64,000 nucleotides of DNA from Streptomyces scabiei 87.22 (GTDB taxonomy: Bacteria > Actinomycetota > Actinomycetes > Streptomycetales > Streptomycetaceae). The stretch covers positions 9,052,001 through 9,116,000 of the forward strand of contig NC_013929.1 of assembly GCF_000091305.1 (NCBI RefSeq), given 5' to 3'. Numbering within the stretch: the stretch's first letter is position 1; the number at the start of each line of letters is the position of its first letter. Below, piece by piece: positions 8,232 through 16,620 of the stretch. The notes beneath the pieces were generated by a model. That model did no database searches, was not told where the DNA came from, and saw nothing but the letters and a program-made list of their open reading frames with translations. A program made the translations under genes and the position numbers.

Positions 8232-9242
8232 TCAGCCCTCCTCTTCCTCCTCTTCCTCTTCGTCCTCGCCCTCGAAGAAGTCCCCCACCTCGTCCACGAC
8301 TTCGGCGGCGACCATCCCCCCGACGACTCCGACGGCGAGTCCGGCCGCGCCCGCGGCGACGGCGGTGCCGATCCCGGGGCCGGAGCGGTGTCCCTCGTCG
8401 CCGTGGTGCCCCGCGTGCCCCTCGCCGTGGGAACTCGCGTATCCGTAGGGGGAGTCGGGGCCGGGCGCGGTCCGGTGCGCGGCCACCTGCTCGATCCAGC
8501 CGTCGACCAGGGCGTTCCAGTCCTGGTCGGCGACCTCCTCGTGGGAGACGGCGAAGCGGGAGAGGGCGTCGTGCCCCTCGGCGTACCGTCCGCCGCGCCG
8601 GTCGGCCTCCAGGACGACGTCCATGCCGCCGGGACCGGCGAGGAAGGTCAGCTCGATCTCGCCGGCCAGGTGGGCGTACCGGGGGGAGGGGGTCAGCTCG
8701 ATCTCCTGGTAGAAGGGGAGCTGCTGGCCGGTGCCGTGGATCCGGCCGAGTTCGAGGTCGGCGGACCGGAAGCCGAAACCGAGCTGGCCGAGCGCTTCGA
8801 GGACGGCCTCCTGGGCGGGCAGCGGCGTGACGCTCAGCTGGTCGAGGTCGCCCTTGTCCTTGGCGCCGGCGACGGCCAGTTCGGTGCGGACGCCGAGCAC
8901 GACGCCGAGGGCCTGCCCGTACAGCTCGGTGATCGGGGTCTCCCACGGCAGGGTCAGTGCGAACGGGACCTCGCGCACCTCGCCCTCGGAGAGCCGGAAG
9001 CCGCCGCCGACCGTGGTCCGGTCGAAGGTGACGATCCCCTCGCTCTCGCCCTCCTCGTGCTCGGCCTCGACCCGGGCCACCAGCTCCAGCGTGAGGTGCT
9101 CGATCTCGAAGTCGGCGTCGCCGCCCTTGAGATGGACCCGGCCGGTCAGTGTGGCGCCCGGGCGGACCGCCCCGGGGTCGAGAACCGTGTCGACCGTGGG
9201 GCCGCCCACGCCGAGCGAACCGAGCAGTCGTTTGAACACCAT
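8232..9242 (-). CDS. Spo0M (sporulation-control) family protein
   Basis: The 336-residue protein begins MVFKRLLGSLGVGGPTVDTVL and shows the arrestin-like two-sandwich Spo0M pattern over about residues 1-250 (GRVHLKGGDADFEIEHLTLELVA). A His/Gly-rich linker, a glycine/alanine hydrophobic stretch and a run of glutamates end the protein. Spo0M affects sporulation and cell division in Bacillus. The ATG at 9242 is 11 bp from AAGGAG; a GTG four codons earlier overlaps that site and was rejected. A CTACA-N4-TGTAG dyad lies 58 bp upstream. Confidence 0.9.
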   Translation of the reverse strand: MVFKRLLGSLGVGGPTVDTVLDPGAVRPGATLTGRVHLKGGDADFEIEHLTLELVARVEAEHEEGESEGIVTFDRTTVGGGFRLSEGEVREVPFALTLPWETPITELYGQALGVVLGVRTELAVAGAKDKGDLDQLSVTPLPAQEAVLEALGQLGFGFRSADLELGRIHGTGQQLPFYQEIELTPSPRYAHLAGEIELTFLAGPGGMDVVLEADRRGGRYAEGHDALSRFAVSHEEVADQDWNALVDGWIEQVAAHRTAPGPDSPYGYASSHGEGHAGHHGDEGHRSGPGIGTAVAAGAAGLAVGVVGGMVAAEVVDEVGDFFEGEDEEEEEEEEG

Positions 9243-9266
9243 AATGGCGTCCACTCCTTAACTTCC

Positions 9267-9280
9267 GTACATGCGTGTGC
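9267..9280. promoter_or_regulatory. Weak second BlaI-like half-dyad
   Basis: GTACATGCGTGTGC keeps the TACA half-site and three of four bases of TGTA at the same spacing. It lies between the strong operator at 9300 and the spo0M start and may be a secondary site. Confidence 0.3.
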
Positions 9281-9299
9281 AGTTGAGGGCGATTTCCCT

Positions 9300-9313
9300 C
9301 TACAGGCGTGTAG
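9300..9313. promoter_or_regulatory. BlaI-type operator 4 (spo0M)
   Basis: CTACAGGCGTGTAG has the same arms and 4-bp centre as operators 1-3 and lies 58 bp before the spo0M ATG. Confidence 0.7.
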
Positions 9314-9393
9314 AAGCATAGGGGAGTCCGGGACCTGGACGCGCCGCGGTCCGGTGATGACCGGGCCGCGGCGAGGGTGGGAGCGGAGCGGGC

Positions 9394-10269
9394 TCAGGAG
9401 CCGGTGAGGCTGATGGCCAGGTCCGTGATGTTCAGCGGGAACTGCTTGACGACGGTCGCCTCGCCGGTGAAGACGTTGACGGTGTAGAGCGAGGGGTTGC
9501 TCGCGCCGCTCGGGGTGAGGGAGGCGAAGGCGGCGTTGTCGACCGTCCTGCCGCCGCTCAGGGTGCTGTAGATGTCCATGCCGGCCTTGAGCTGGGCGTC
9601 GACGCCGAGGCTGCCGGTCGGGGCGAGCGTGCCGTTGTTGGCCGGGGACTGGATGACGACCTGGTCGCTGGTGGTGTTGATGTCGAACAGCGTGGTCGCC
9701 GTCGCCCCGTTGAGGTCGTTGTTCGTGTACGCGGCGGCGGTGACCCCCTTGGTCGCGCCCTCGGTCGGCGGGGTGGTGAGGTTCACGTCCTGGACGGTCG
9801 TGTGGTCGTTGAGGTTGTGGCGGAGGTTCTGGCCGTTGTCGCTGATCACGCGGAGGCGGTCGGCGGCCGGGTTGAAGTCCACGCCGAACTGTGTGCCGGT
9901 CAGCGCGTACTGGAGCTGGGACACCTTGGTGACCACGACGTCCTGGGTGCCCGTCGGGATCTTGATGGTGTAGATGCCGCCCTTGTTGCCGACTCCGTAC
10001 AGCAGGCCGTTCTGTACCCGGAAGTCGATGCCGACCAGGGCCGTGTCGCCGCTGAGCCCGGTGACGGCCCGCACCCAGTTGAGCACGTCCGGCCGGTCCG
10101 TGGTGAACGTGGCCATGAGGGTGCCGTCGCCGCTGATCCCGAACGCGCGCAGGCTGGGGACGGCGGCGGGAGCGGCCGAAGCGGTGCCCGGCACGCCCAG
10201 CATGAGCGACGCCGACGTGACCACGACCGCCAGCGCCGCCGTGATTCTCCTTCTCGTGCCTGCTGTCAT
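9394..10269 (-). CDS. Secreted DUF4394 protein
   Basis: The 291-residue protein has a clear Sec signal peptide (basic MTAGTRRR, hydrophobic stretch, cleavage near TASA-AP at about residue 32). The rest is a DUF4394 domain of repeated beta strands, with FGISGDGTLMATFTTDRP, GIDFRVQNGLLYGVG and FNPAADRLRVISDNGQNLRHN, consistent with a beta-propeller-like fold. The family has no assigned activity. The GAGGGAACCCCG before the ATG fits a ribosome site. It diverges from the PucR-type regulator across 265 bp, where I see no convincing operator. Confidence 0.85.
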   Translation of the reverse strand: MTAGTRRRITAALAVVVTSASLMLGVPGTASAAPAAVPSLRAFGISGDGTLMATFTTDRPDVLNWVRAVTGLSGDTALVGIDFRVQNGLLYGVGNKGGIYTIKIPTGTQDVVVTKVSQLQYALTGTQFGVDFNPAADRLRVISDNGQNLRHNLNDHTTVQDVNLTTPPTEGATKGVTAAAYTNNDLNGATATTLFDINTTSDQVVIQSPANNGTLAPTGSLGVDAQLKAGMDIYSTLSGGRTVDNAAFASLTPSGASNPSLYTVNVFTGEATVVKQFPLNITDLAISLTGS

Positions 10270-10534
10270 CGGGGTTCCCTCCCGTTCGGGCGAGCGCCGT
10301 CGCGTGGCGCCCGGCTGAGAAATTGCGTACCCGTGCCCGTACTGACCGACGGAGCCTTCCGTAGTCGCGCCGGAAAGCCGTCCCGCTGTTCCCCCACGGG
10401 CCCGTGGGCGGTTCTCATTAAGGCCGCTTTACGGTTCCTCCACAAGCGGAAGGTAGGGCGGGAACGCCCCGATCCGGGAATTTTGCGCATGGTGACAAAA
10501 ACCCTTCGGGCATACTTGCCGCTCTTTATGAGAA

Positions 10535-11863
10535 GTGATGAATGCCGTCCGGAAGTCGCCTGTCGGCCCGTTCGCGCGCGATGACATGCTCGCCTGCATG
10601 GGGAGCCTCTTCGCCGAGCTGGCCCGCCGGGCGTCGGCCAACGCCCGCCGGGAGGTCGAGACGTACACCCGCGAGATCCCGGAACTCGGGTTCCTGGACA
10701 GGGACCGCCGGGCGCGCGGCGAGACACTGGAACACGCGCTGTGGTTGCGTCGGCGCACGGTCGAACTCTCGCCTGACATAAGCGAGTTGACCGACGAAGA
10801 TCTCGGTTGGATCGCGTCGATGGGAGAGTCGCGGGCGAGCGCCGGCATGTCGCTCGACGCACGTCAGCAGGTACTGCGGGTGCACACCGCGCTCATGCTG
10901 CGCGAGATCAACGAGGCGACCGACGCCCAGCGCGGCGCCGGTGTCGACGAACTCATGCGGATGATGACCTGGTTCGCGCCGCAGGGTGAGCGGGGAATCC
11001 GCGCCTACCGCGAGGGATTCGTCCGCGTGCTGCGCCACCGAATGCCGTACTCCGAGCAGGTGTCCCTGCTGGCCCGGTCATTGCTGAACGGGGACCCGAT
11101 TGCCGCGGAAATCGCCGCCGCCGTCGACATGGAACTGCCCGAATACCACGCCGTGACGGTGTTCCGGCTGCCGGACCCTCCCCTTCTCGACCGGTTTCTG
11201 GAAAACGAGATCGACACCCTGGTGAAGACGCACCGCACACCCGTCACGTGGGGCCCGGGGAGCGGCGACGGCAGTGCCGAACTGATCGCCCTGGTGCCCC
11301 TGCCGACGGGTGCGGCGGCGCAGAACGTGCCCCCGCACCCCGCCCCCGGCCTCCTGTCCGATCGCGTCCCCGATCTCGCCTCCGACCTCGTCCCCGACCG
11401 TCTGCCGGATCTCGTACGGGACTTCGCCCTCGCCCTCGGCAGCCCCTGCGCCGTCGGCACCGCCGTCGCACGGACCGCCGAGTCGGCCGATGCCCTGGAG
11501 CGGGCCCGGCGGATCAGCCGGGCGGCCCCGCTGCGGCCCGCCTCCGCCCAGTCGCGGCCCCATACCCTGGCCGACGTCTTCGTCGAACTCGCCGTCGCGG
11601 ACGTGCCGTTCGCGGACGCGTGGCTGCGCTCGCTGGCCCGCCGGCTGGACTCCGGGCCGGACCTGCTGACCACCCTCGACGCGTACTACCGCCATGACAT
11701 GCACCGCGGCTCCACCGCGGCGGCGCTCACCGTCCACTCCCGCACCCTGGACTACCGGTTGCGCCGGGTGCGGGAACTCACCGGCATCGACCCGGGCTCC
11801 ACCCGGGGCGTGCGCGCGCTGAGCACGGTCGTCGCCCGGCGCCTGTCGGGAGCCTGGGACTGA
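10535..11863 (+). CDS. PucR family helix-turn-helix regulator
   Basis: The 442-residue protein ends with the PucR C-terminal HTH (about residues 370-440: DLLTTLDAYYRHDMHRGSTA, LTVHSRTLDYRLRRVRELTGIDP). An N-terminal RsbRD/GGDEF-like helical region precedes it. No purine or allantoin catabolic genes are adjacent, although a xanthine-dehydrogenase-type operon lies 45 kb away. The first ATG has only a weak AGAAG site; ATGs at 10538 and 10586 are alternatives. It is divergent from the DUF4394 gene and could control it. Confidence 0.85.
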   Translation: MMNAVRKSPVGPFARDDMLACMGSLFAELARRASANARREVETYTREIPELGFLDRDRRARGETLEHALWLRRRTVELSPDISELTDEDLGWIASMGESRASAGMSLDARQQVLRVHTALMLREINEATDAQRGAGVDELMRMMTWFAPQGERGIRAYREGFVRVLRHRMPYSEQVSLLARSLLNGDPIAAEIAAAVDMELPEYHAVTVFRLPDPPLLDRFLENEIDTLVKTHRTPVTWGPGSGDGSAELIALVPLPTGAAAQNVPPHPAPGLLSDRVPDLASDLVPDRLPDLVRDFALALGSPCAVGTAVARTAESADALERARRISRAAPLRPASAQSRPHTLADVFVELAVADVPFADAWLRSLARRLDSGPDLLTTLDAYYRHDMHRGSTAAALTVHSRTLDYRLRRVRELTGIDPGSTRGVRALSTVVARRLSGAWD

Positions 11864-11945
11864 CGGGACCGGGCCATTCCGGGCCGGGGCACCGGACCGG
11901 GTGGCCGAGGTGCCCGCGCCGCCGCCGATGGGGCAGGCTGGAGCC

Positions 11946-12566
11946 GTGAGCAACTCCAGTGACTCCCTCTTCATCAAGATCTGCGGCCTGAAGACCGAGC
12001 AGGACGTCGACACCGCCGTGGAGGCGGGCGCCGACGCCGTCGGCTTCGTCTTCTCCGAGAGCCCCCGCCGGATCGACGCCGCCACCGCCGCCCGGCTGGG
12101 CCGGCGCGTGCCGGAGCACGTCCTGACGGTCGGCGTCTTCCGCCGGGAACCCCTCGACGACGTGCGGGCCCTGGCCGAGGAGTCGGGCATCGGGGCGATC
12201 CAGCTGCACGGTCCCGACGACCGCGCCTACTACGACGCCCTGGCGACCGGCGGCCGGACGCTGATCCGCGCCGCCGCGTTCGGCGACTCGGTGCCGCGCT
12301 GCGGGGAGTTCGGCGAGGACATGCTCCTCCTCGACGCGCCCGTCCCCGGCTCCGGCATCGCCTGGGACTGGGCGCGCGGCCCGCAGGCGTCGGCCGGGGA
12401 GAGGTGGCTCCTCGCCGGTGGCCTCACCCCGGAGAACGTGCGCGACGCCGTCGCCGCGACCAACCCGTTCGGTGTCGACGTCTCCAGCGGGGTGGAACAC
12501 CGCCGAGGGGTCAAGGACCCCGGTCTGATCAGGGAGTTCGTCCGGGCGGCCCGCGCCGGGAGGTGA
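11946..12566 (+). CDS. trpF: Phosphoribosylanthranilate isomerase (TrpF)
   Basis: The 206-residue protein is a complete TrpF TIM barrel. It starts with FIKICGLK, whose Cys13 is the catalytic base, and has Asp130 in MLLLDAP as the acid. The phosphate-binding loops LAGGLTPENV and GVDVSSGVE are intact. TrpF converts phosphoribosylanthranilate to CdRP in tryptophan synthesis. Streptomyces normally use the bifunctional PriA for this step, so a stand-alone TrpF is unexpected. The GTG at 11946 gives the usual N-terminus. No other trp genes are adjacent; the next gene is a P450. Confidence 0.9.
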   Translation: MSNSSDSLFIKICGLKTEQDVDTAVEAGADAVGFVFSESPRRIDAATAARLGRRVPEHVLTVGVFRREPLDDVRALAEESGIGAIQLHGPDDRAYYDALATGGRTLIRAAAFGDSVPRCGEFGEDMLLLDAPVPGSGIAWDWARGPQASAGERWLLAGGLTPENVRDAVAATNPFGVDVSSGVEHRRGVKDPGLIREFVRAARAGR

Positions 12567-12641
12567 CGGACGGCCGTGCCGCGGCCCGTTCGCCGGCCAT
12601 GCGGGGCCGCACCTGATGACGCCCGGCGTTCCCCCGGAAGT

Positions 12642-12658
12642 GACCCTGGGGTAGGGTC
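12642..12658. promoter_or_regulatory. Small dyad before the P450 gene
   Basis: GACCCT and AGGGTC form perfect 6-bp arms around a 5-bp centre, 62 bp before the P450 ATG. It could be an operator or part of a promoter; nothing links it to a known regulator. Confidence 0.3.
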
Positions 12659-12720
12659 CCCACGTTCCGGCTACCGGCTGAAGGTGGTCCGGTACGGGGA
12701 GTGTCGGAGGGGCGGGCGGC

Positions 12721-14145
12721 ATGGTGAGGGAAATCCGGTCGGACGAGGGTGTGTCCGTGGACCTGGACGGGGCGAGGCTGGAGGAGTTGTCTCCCCAGCC
12801 ACTGCTGACCCGGGACTACGAGACGCGCCCCTCGCTGGTGTACGAGCGGCTGCGGCAGCGGCACGGCGCCGTCGCGCCGGTCGACCTGCTGGGCGTACCC
12901 GCCTGGCTGGTGCTCGGCTACCGCGAGTCGCTCCAGGTGCTCCAGGACGACGCGGGATGGCCCAAGGGACTGGAGAACTGGCGGGCCAGGACCGAGGGCA
13001 GGGTGCCCGCCGACTGGCCGCTCGCGCCCTCCCTGGAGGTCAACCACGTACTGATCCAGGGCGGCCCCGGCTACAAGTCGCTGCGGACGGCGTGGGACCA
13101 GGCGCTCAAGCCCTTCCAGGACCCGCGCAACCCCCAGACGAAGCGGCTGAAGGCGGCCGTGACGGCCTACGCCGACGAGCTGATCACCCTGATGGGCGAG
13201 GCGGGCGGTACGGGGCTGGCGGACCTGTCCGCGCAGTTCTCGCGGCCCCTGCCGCTGATGGTGGCCAGTCATCTGCTCGGCTTCCCCGGCTCCCAGGGCG
13301 ACGACGCCCTGATGGACATGTGGCGGGTCCTGGACGCGGGCCCCGACGCGGGGCCCGCCCTGGACAGGCTGCTGGGCGCGCTGGCGGAACTGGCGGAGCT
13401 GAAGCTGAAGACGCCGGGCGAGGACTTCCCCTCCTACCTGCTGGCCGCCCACCCCGACCTCTCCCTGGACCAGCTGGCCCGCGAGCTGTTCATGCTGCTG
13501 GGCATGACGTCCGACCACGTCGGCATCCTCATCTCCAACACGGTCGTCGAGGTCCTCTCGGGCGAGGACAGCGTGCGGGCGAGCCTGTCCGCCGGCATGG
13601 TCCGGGAGGCCATGAACCGGGTCGTCATGCGCAAGCCCCCGCTGGTGAACTTCGTGCCGAGGTTCGCCGCCGCGGACTCCCGGCTCGGCGAGTACACCAT
13701 CCGCGCGGGCGACCCGGTGTGGGTCTCCTCCGCCGCGGCGCACGCCGACCCCCTCTTCGCCGACCACGTCGCACCCACCACCACGGTCAGCACCCGGGCC
13801 CATCTGTCCTGGGGCGCGGGACCGCGCCAGTGCCCGGCACGCGAACTCGCCTCGACCGTCGCCGCCGTCGGGGTGGGGCGGCTGTTCGAGCGGTTCGCCC
13901 ACCTGGACCTCGCGCTCCCCGTCGACCAGCTGCCCTGGCGGTCCTCGCCCTTCATGCGGGGTCTGCGCTCGCTGCCCGTGCGCTACGAGCTCGCACCGAC
14001 GGACCAGCAGCCGCCGGCGCTGGACCCGGCGGAGTCCGGAGCCGGCGCTGGGGCCGGCGCGGGGACGCCGGCGCGGGACGTGTCCGCCCGGCAGCGCTCC
14101 TCGCTGTGGCGCTATCTCACGGGGCTGATCCGCTCCGGCCGCTGA
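12721..14145 (+). CDS. Cytochrome P450 with altered ExxR and I-helix motifs (CYP157-like)
   Basis: The 474-residue protein aligns by eye to bacterial P450s. The haem loop is LSWGAGPRQCPA with ligand Cys371, and Trp replaces the usual Phe. In the K helix, EAMNR (296-300) places Ala where the ExxR glutamate should be. In the I helix, MTSDHV keeps the acid but has His266 in place of the conserved Thr. Streptomyces CYP157 proteins, usually in conservons, also lack a normal ExxR, so I infer a CYP157 relative. No conservon partners are adjacent. The C-terminus has a Gly/Ala run and a basic tail. The ATG follows GAGGGGCGG. Confidence 0.85.
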   Translation: MVREIRSDEGVSVDLDGARLEELSPQPLLTRDYETRPSLVYERLRQRHGAVAPVDLLGVPAWLVLGYRESLQVLQDDAGWPKGLENWRARTEGRVPADWPLAPSLEVNHVLIQGGPGYKSLRTAWDQALKPFQDPRNPQTKRLKAAVTAYADELITLMGEAGGTGLADLSAQFSRPLPLMVASHLLGFPGSQGDDALMDMWRVLDAGPDAGPALDRLLGALAELAELKLKTPGEDFPSYLLAAHPDLSLDQLARELFMLLGMTSDHVGILISNTVVEVLSGEDSVRASLSAGMVREAMNRVVMRKPPLVNFVPRFAAADSRLGEYTIRAGDPVWVSSAAAHADPLFADHVAPTTTVSTRAHLSWGAGPRQCPARELASTVAAVGVGRLFERFAHLDLALPVDQLPWRSSPFMRGLRSLPVRYELAPTDQQPPALDPAESGAGAGAGAGTPARDVSARQRSSLWRYLTGLIRSGR

Positions 14146-14164
14146 CGGGCGCCGACGCGTCAGC
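14141..14164. terminator. Shared hairpin between convergent genes
   Basis: GCTGACG and CGTCAGC are perfect 7-bp arms around a 10-bp loop. The stem covers both stop codons of the convergent P450 and amidohydrolase genes, so a weak bidirectional terminator is possible. Confidence 0.35.
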
Positions 14165-15065
14165 CGGCCTGCCCGGTGAGCAGCCGGTGCGGATTGGCGA
14201 CGCGCATCGCGTACGCCGCCGCCCCGCCCAGGCCGAAGCCGGGCTGGCGCGGGAGTCCGGCGTAGGGGCGGTCGGAGCCCTGGACGACGGCGTCCACGCC
14301 GAGGGCGCGGACCACGGCCTCGACGGCGGTCGGACCGTAGGAGGACGTCTCCACGAAGACGTCCGGGTCCGCCGCCGTGTCGCCCCCGCCGCTCCGCGCG
14401 GCGAAGCGCTCGTCGTGCAGCGGGGCCAGCCCGGCCAGCAGCGCGAAGCACACCCGCAGCCGGGGGTGGCGGGGGCGCCCGAAGGCACGGAAGGCGAACC
14501 ACGCCGAGTGCATCTGCTGGACGTAGGGGACCATCGCCGGCCACCACCCGGGCCCCTCGGTGCCGCCGGGCGCGGGCCCCGGGTGGACGAACAGCGGAAG
14601 GCCGCGTTCTTCGAGGAGGTCGAGGAGCGGGGCGCAGCGCGTGTAGCCGTCCGCGTCGCCCAGGGCGTCCGCCGGAAGCTGGAGGCCGGCGAAGCCGCGG
14701 TCGAGGTCCAGGGCCGCGGCCTTCGCGTCGACGTCCCGTACGCAGGCGGCGGCCCAGACGCCGAACGGTTCGGGGAGTAGGGCCGAGCCTTCGTGGTAGG
14801 CGTCGATCAGTGGGCGTGCCTCGGTGGCGGGCAGCCACTCCACGCCGATGGGGGAGGAGAGCGAGACCAGTGTCCGGCCGAGGCCGTCGGCGCGGGCGAG
14901 TTCGGTCCGGCGGGCGATGTCGTGGTCGGCGGGCGGGACGTCGTAGGGCGGCTCGCCGTCCAGGAACAGGGTCCAGCCGTCCAGGTACGGCGGTTCGCGG
15001 CGTGAGCGCAGGGCCGTCACCAGCGAGGGGGTCCACAGATGCTGGTGCACGTCGCAGTTGGTCAT
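14160..15065 (-). CDS. Amidohydrolase family (amidohydrolase-2 type) protein
   Basis: The 301-residue protein has the metal motif DVHQH at residues 5-9, a central FVHPG histidine and a late GSDRPY aspartate, all typical of the amidohydrolase-2/decarboxylase group of TIM barrels. Members hydrolyse or decarboxylate small aromatic or lactone substrates; the substrate here is unknown. A longer frame exists upstream, but the ATG at 15065 has GGGAGGAG and puts the metal motif at the N-terminus as in the family. It converges with the P450 gene. Confidence 0.85.
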   Translation of the reverse strand: MTNCDVHQHLWTPSLVTALRSRREPPYLDGWTLFLDGEPPYDVPPADHDIARRTELARADGLGRTLVSLSSPIGVEWLPATEARPLIDAYHEGSALLPEPFGVWAAACVRDVDAKAAALDLDRGFAGLQLPADALGDADGYTRCAPLLDLLEERGLPLFVHPGPAPGGTEGPGWWPAMVPYVQQMHSAWFAFRAFGRPRHPRLRVCFALLAGLAPLHDERFAARSGGGDTAADPDVFVETSSYGPTAVEAVVRALGVDAVVQGSDRPYAGLPRQPGFGLGGAAAYAMRVANPHRLLTGQAG

Positions 15066-15303
15066 GCCGCTCCTCCCACCGAGGTCGGCGCCTCCCCGGC
15101 CGGGGTGCGTCGTCCGCTCCGGACGTCGTCCGGGCGGGGAAGGACTTCCCCGTTCACGGCCCCGGGGAACTCGGGGGCCGCGAACGGCCGCCTCCCGCTC
15201 AGGCACCCCATCCGGTGTCGTCCCTTCCTCCGTACCGGCTCATCATCAAGAGGACCAAAGCTCTCATACAGTCGAAACCGGGGCGCCTTGGGCAGGGTTT
15301 GGT

Positions 15304-15325
15304 GTGAACGTAACGTGCCGTTCAC
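15304..15325. promoter_or_regulatory. Dyad 1 before osmoprotectant importer
   Basis: Perfect 7-bp arms GTGAACG and CGTTCAC flank an 8-bp centre, 71 bp before the TTG start of the ATPase gene. Confidence 0.4.
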
Positions 15326-15335
15326 GGAATTCCAT

Positions 15336-15352
15336 TGACTGTCATTCAGTCA
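15336..15352. promoter_or_regulatory. Dyad 2 before osmoprotectant importer
   Basis: TGACTGTCATTCAGTCA has perfect 6-bp arms around a 5-bp centre. It sits between the other two dyads. Confidence 0.45.
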
Positions 15353-15361
15353 CCGACAACT

Positions 15362-15379
15362 CTGCATGACCATATGCAG
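15362..15379. promoter_or_regulatory. Dyad 3 before osmoprotectant importer
   Basis: CTGCAT and ATGCAG are perfect 6-bp arms around a 6-bp centre, ending 17 bp before the TTG start, close enough to overlap the ribosome binding site region. Confidence 0.45.
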
Positions 15380-15396
15380 TCGGGTAAGGGGCAGTC

Positions 15397-16620
15397 TTGA
15401 TCAGATTCGACGCGGTGAGCAAGAAGTATCCGAACGGCACGACAGCGGTGGACGATCTGTCGCTGGAGCTGGCCGAGGGGGGCATCACGGTCCTGGTCGG
15501 TCCTTCCGGCTGCGGCAAGACCACCACCCTGCGCATGATCAACCGGATGGTGGAGCCGACCTCGGGCACGGTGAGCCTGCGCGGCCGGGACATCCGGGAG
15601 GTCAACGCCCCGGAGCTGCGCCGTGGCATCGGGTACGTGATCCAGCACGCGGGACTGTTCCCGCACCGTACCGTCCTGGACAACATAGCCACCGTTCCGC
15701 TGCTGCTGGGGTGGGGCCGCAGGAAGGCGCGGGCCCGGGCGGCGGAACTGCTCGAACTCGTCGGTCTGCCCGCCGAGATGGCCAGGCGCTATCCGAACCA
15801 GCTCTCCGGAGGGCAGCAGCAGCGCGTCGGGGTGGCCAGGGCGCTGGGCGCCGATCCGCCGGTGCTGCTGATGGACGAGCCGTTCAGCGCGGTCGACCCG
15901 ATCGTCCGGGCGGAACTGCAGGCCGAGTTCATCCGGCTGCAGAAGGAGCTGCACAAGACGATCGTGTTCGTCACCCATGACATCGACGAGGCGATCAGGC
16001 TCGGCGACAACATCGCCGTGTTCCGCACCGGCGGCCTGCTGGCTCAGTTCGACACCCCCGAGCGGCTGCTGGCCCGTCCCGCCGACGACTTCGTGGCCGA
16101 CTTCGTGGGGCAGGACCGCGGCATCCGCCGGCTCTCCTTCGTCGGGGCGGCCGAACTGCCGCTGCGCGACGGCCCGGTGCTGCCGGTCACCTCGTCGGTG
16201 ACCGAAGCCCGGACGCAGGACGTCCCCTGGGTGCTCGTCGTCGACGACGCCCGACGGCCGCTCGGCTGGGCCGCCACCGACACGCTGCCGGCCACCGGAA
16301 CCCTCGCCGACGCGGCCCTCGCCCCCCTCGGCCACACCTTCAGCCTCGTCGGCGACTCGGCCCGGGCCGCGCTCGACTCGGCCCTCCTGTCGCCCGCCCG
16401 CCTGGCGGTGGCCGTCGACGCCCACGGCGCGGTCGCCGGAGTCGCCGACGCCTACGAACTGTCCGCCGGCGCGGTCACCGGCGGGACGACCACCGGGTCC
16501 GCCCCCGCGGAGCCCGCTGCGGCGACGCCCCCGGCCAAGGGGCCGGCCGGAGCCGTGTCCACGGCGCCCGTCGGCGGAGCGGCCCCGGCCGGCACCCGCG
16601 AGGCGGTGACCGATGAGTGA
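15397..16620 (+). CDS. Osmoprotectant/betaine ABC transporter ATPase (OpuCA-like)
   Basis: The 407-residue protein has Walker A GPSGCGKTT (about residue 34), signature LSGGQQQR, Walker B VLLMDEPFSAVDP and the H-loop FVTHDIDEA, in the arrangement of glycine betaine/choline ATPases. A C-terminal region (about 250-355) resembles a pair of degenerate CBS modules, which sense ionic strength in this family, followed by an Ala/Pro/Gly-rich tail. It starts with TTG after GGGTAAGGGG, a rare start that may limit translation. It overlaps the first permease by 8 bp and heads the importer operon. Confidence 0.92.
   Translation: MIRFDAVSKKYPNGTTAVDDLSLELAEGGITVLVGPSGCGKTTTLRMINRMVEPTSGTVSLRGRDIREVNAPELRRGIGYVIQHAGLFPHRTVLDNIATVPLLLGWGRRKARARAAELLELVGLPAEMARRYPNQLSGGQQQRVGVARALGADPPVLLMDEPFSAVDPIVRAELQAEFIRLQKELHKTIVFVTHDIDEAIRLGDNIAVFRTGGLLAQFDTPERLLARPADDFVADFVGQDRGIRRLSFVGAAELPLRDGPVLPVTSSVTEARTQDVPWVLVVDDARRPLGWAATDTLPATGTLADAALAPLGHTFSLVGDSARAALDSALLSPARLAVAVDAHGAVAGVADAYELSAGAVTGGTTTGSAPAEPAAATPPAKGPAGAVSTAPVGGAAPAGTREAVTDE

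Larger units (their letters stand above)
15066..15396. promoter_or_regulatory. 331-bp divergent intergenic region with three dyads
   Basis: No coding frame is supported here. The last 95 bp before the importer ATPase start are unusually AT-rich for this window and contain three consecutive inverted repeats (15304-15325, 15336-15352, 15362-15379). Promoters for the amidohydrolase and importer operons must both lie here. Confidence 0.5.
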
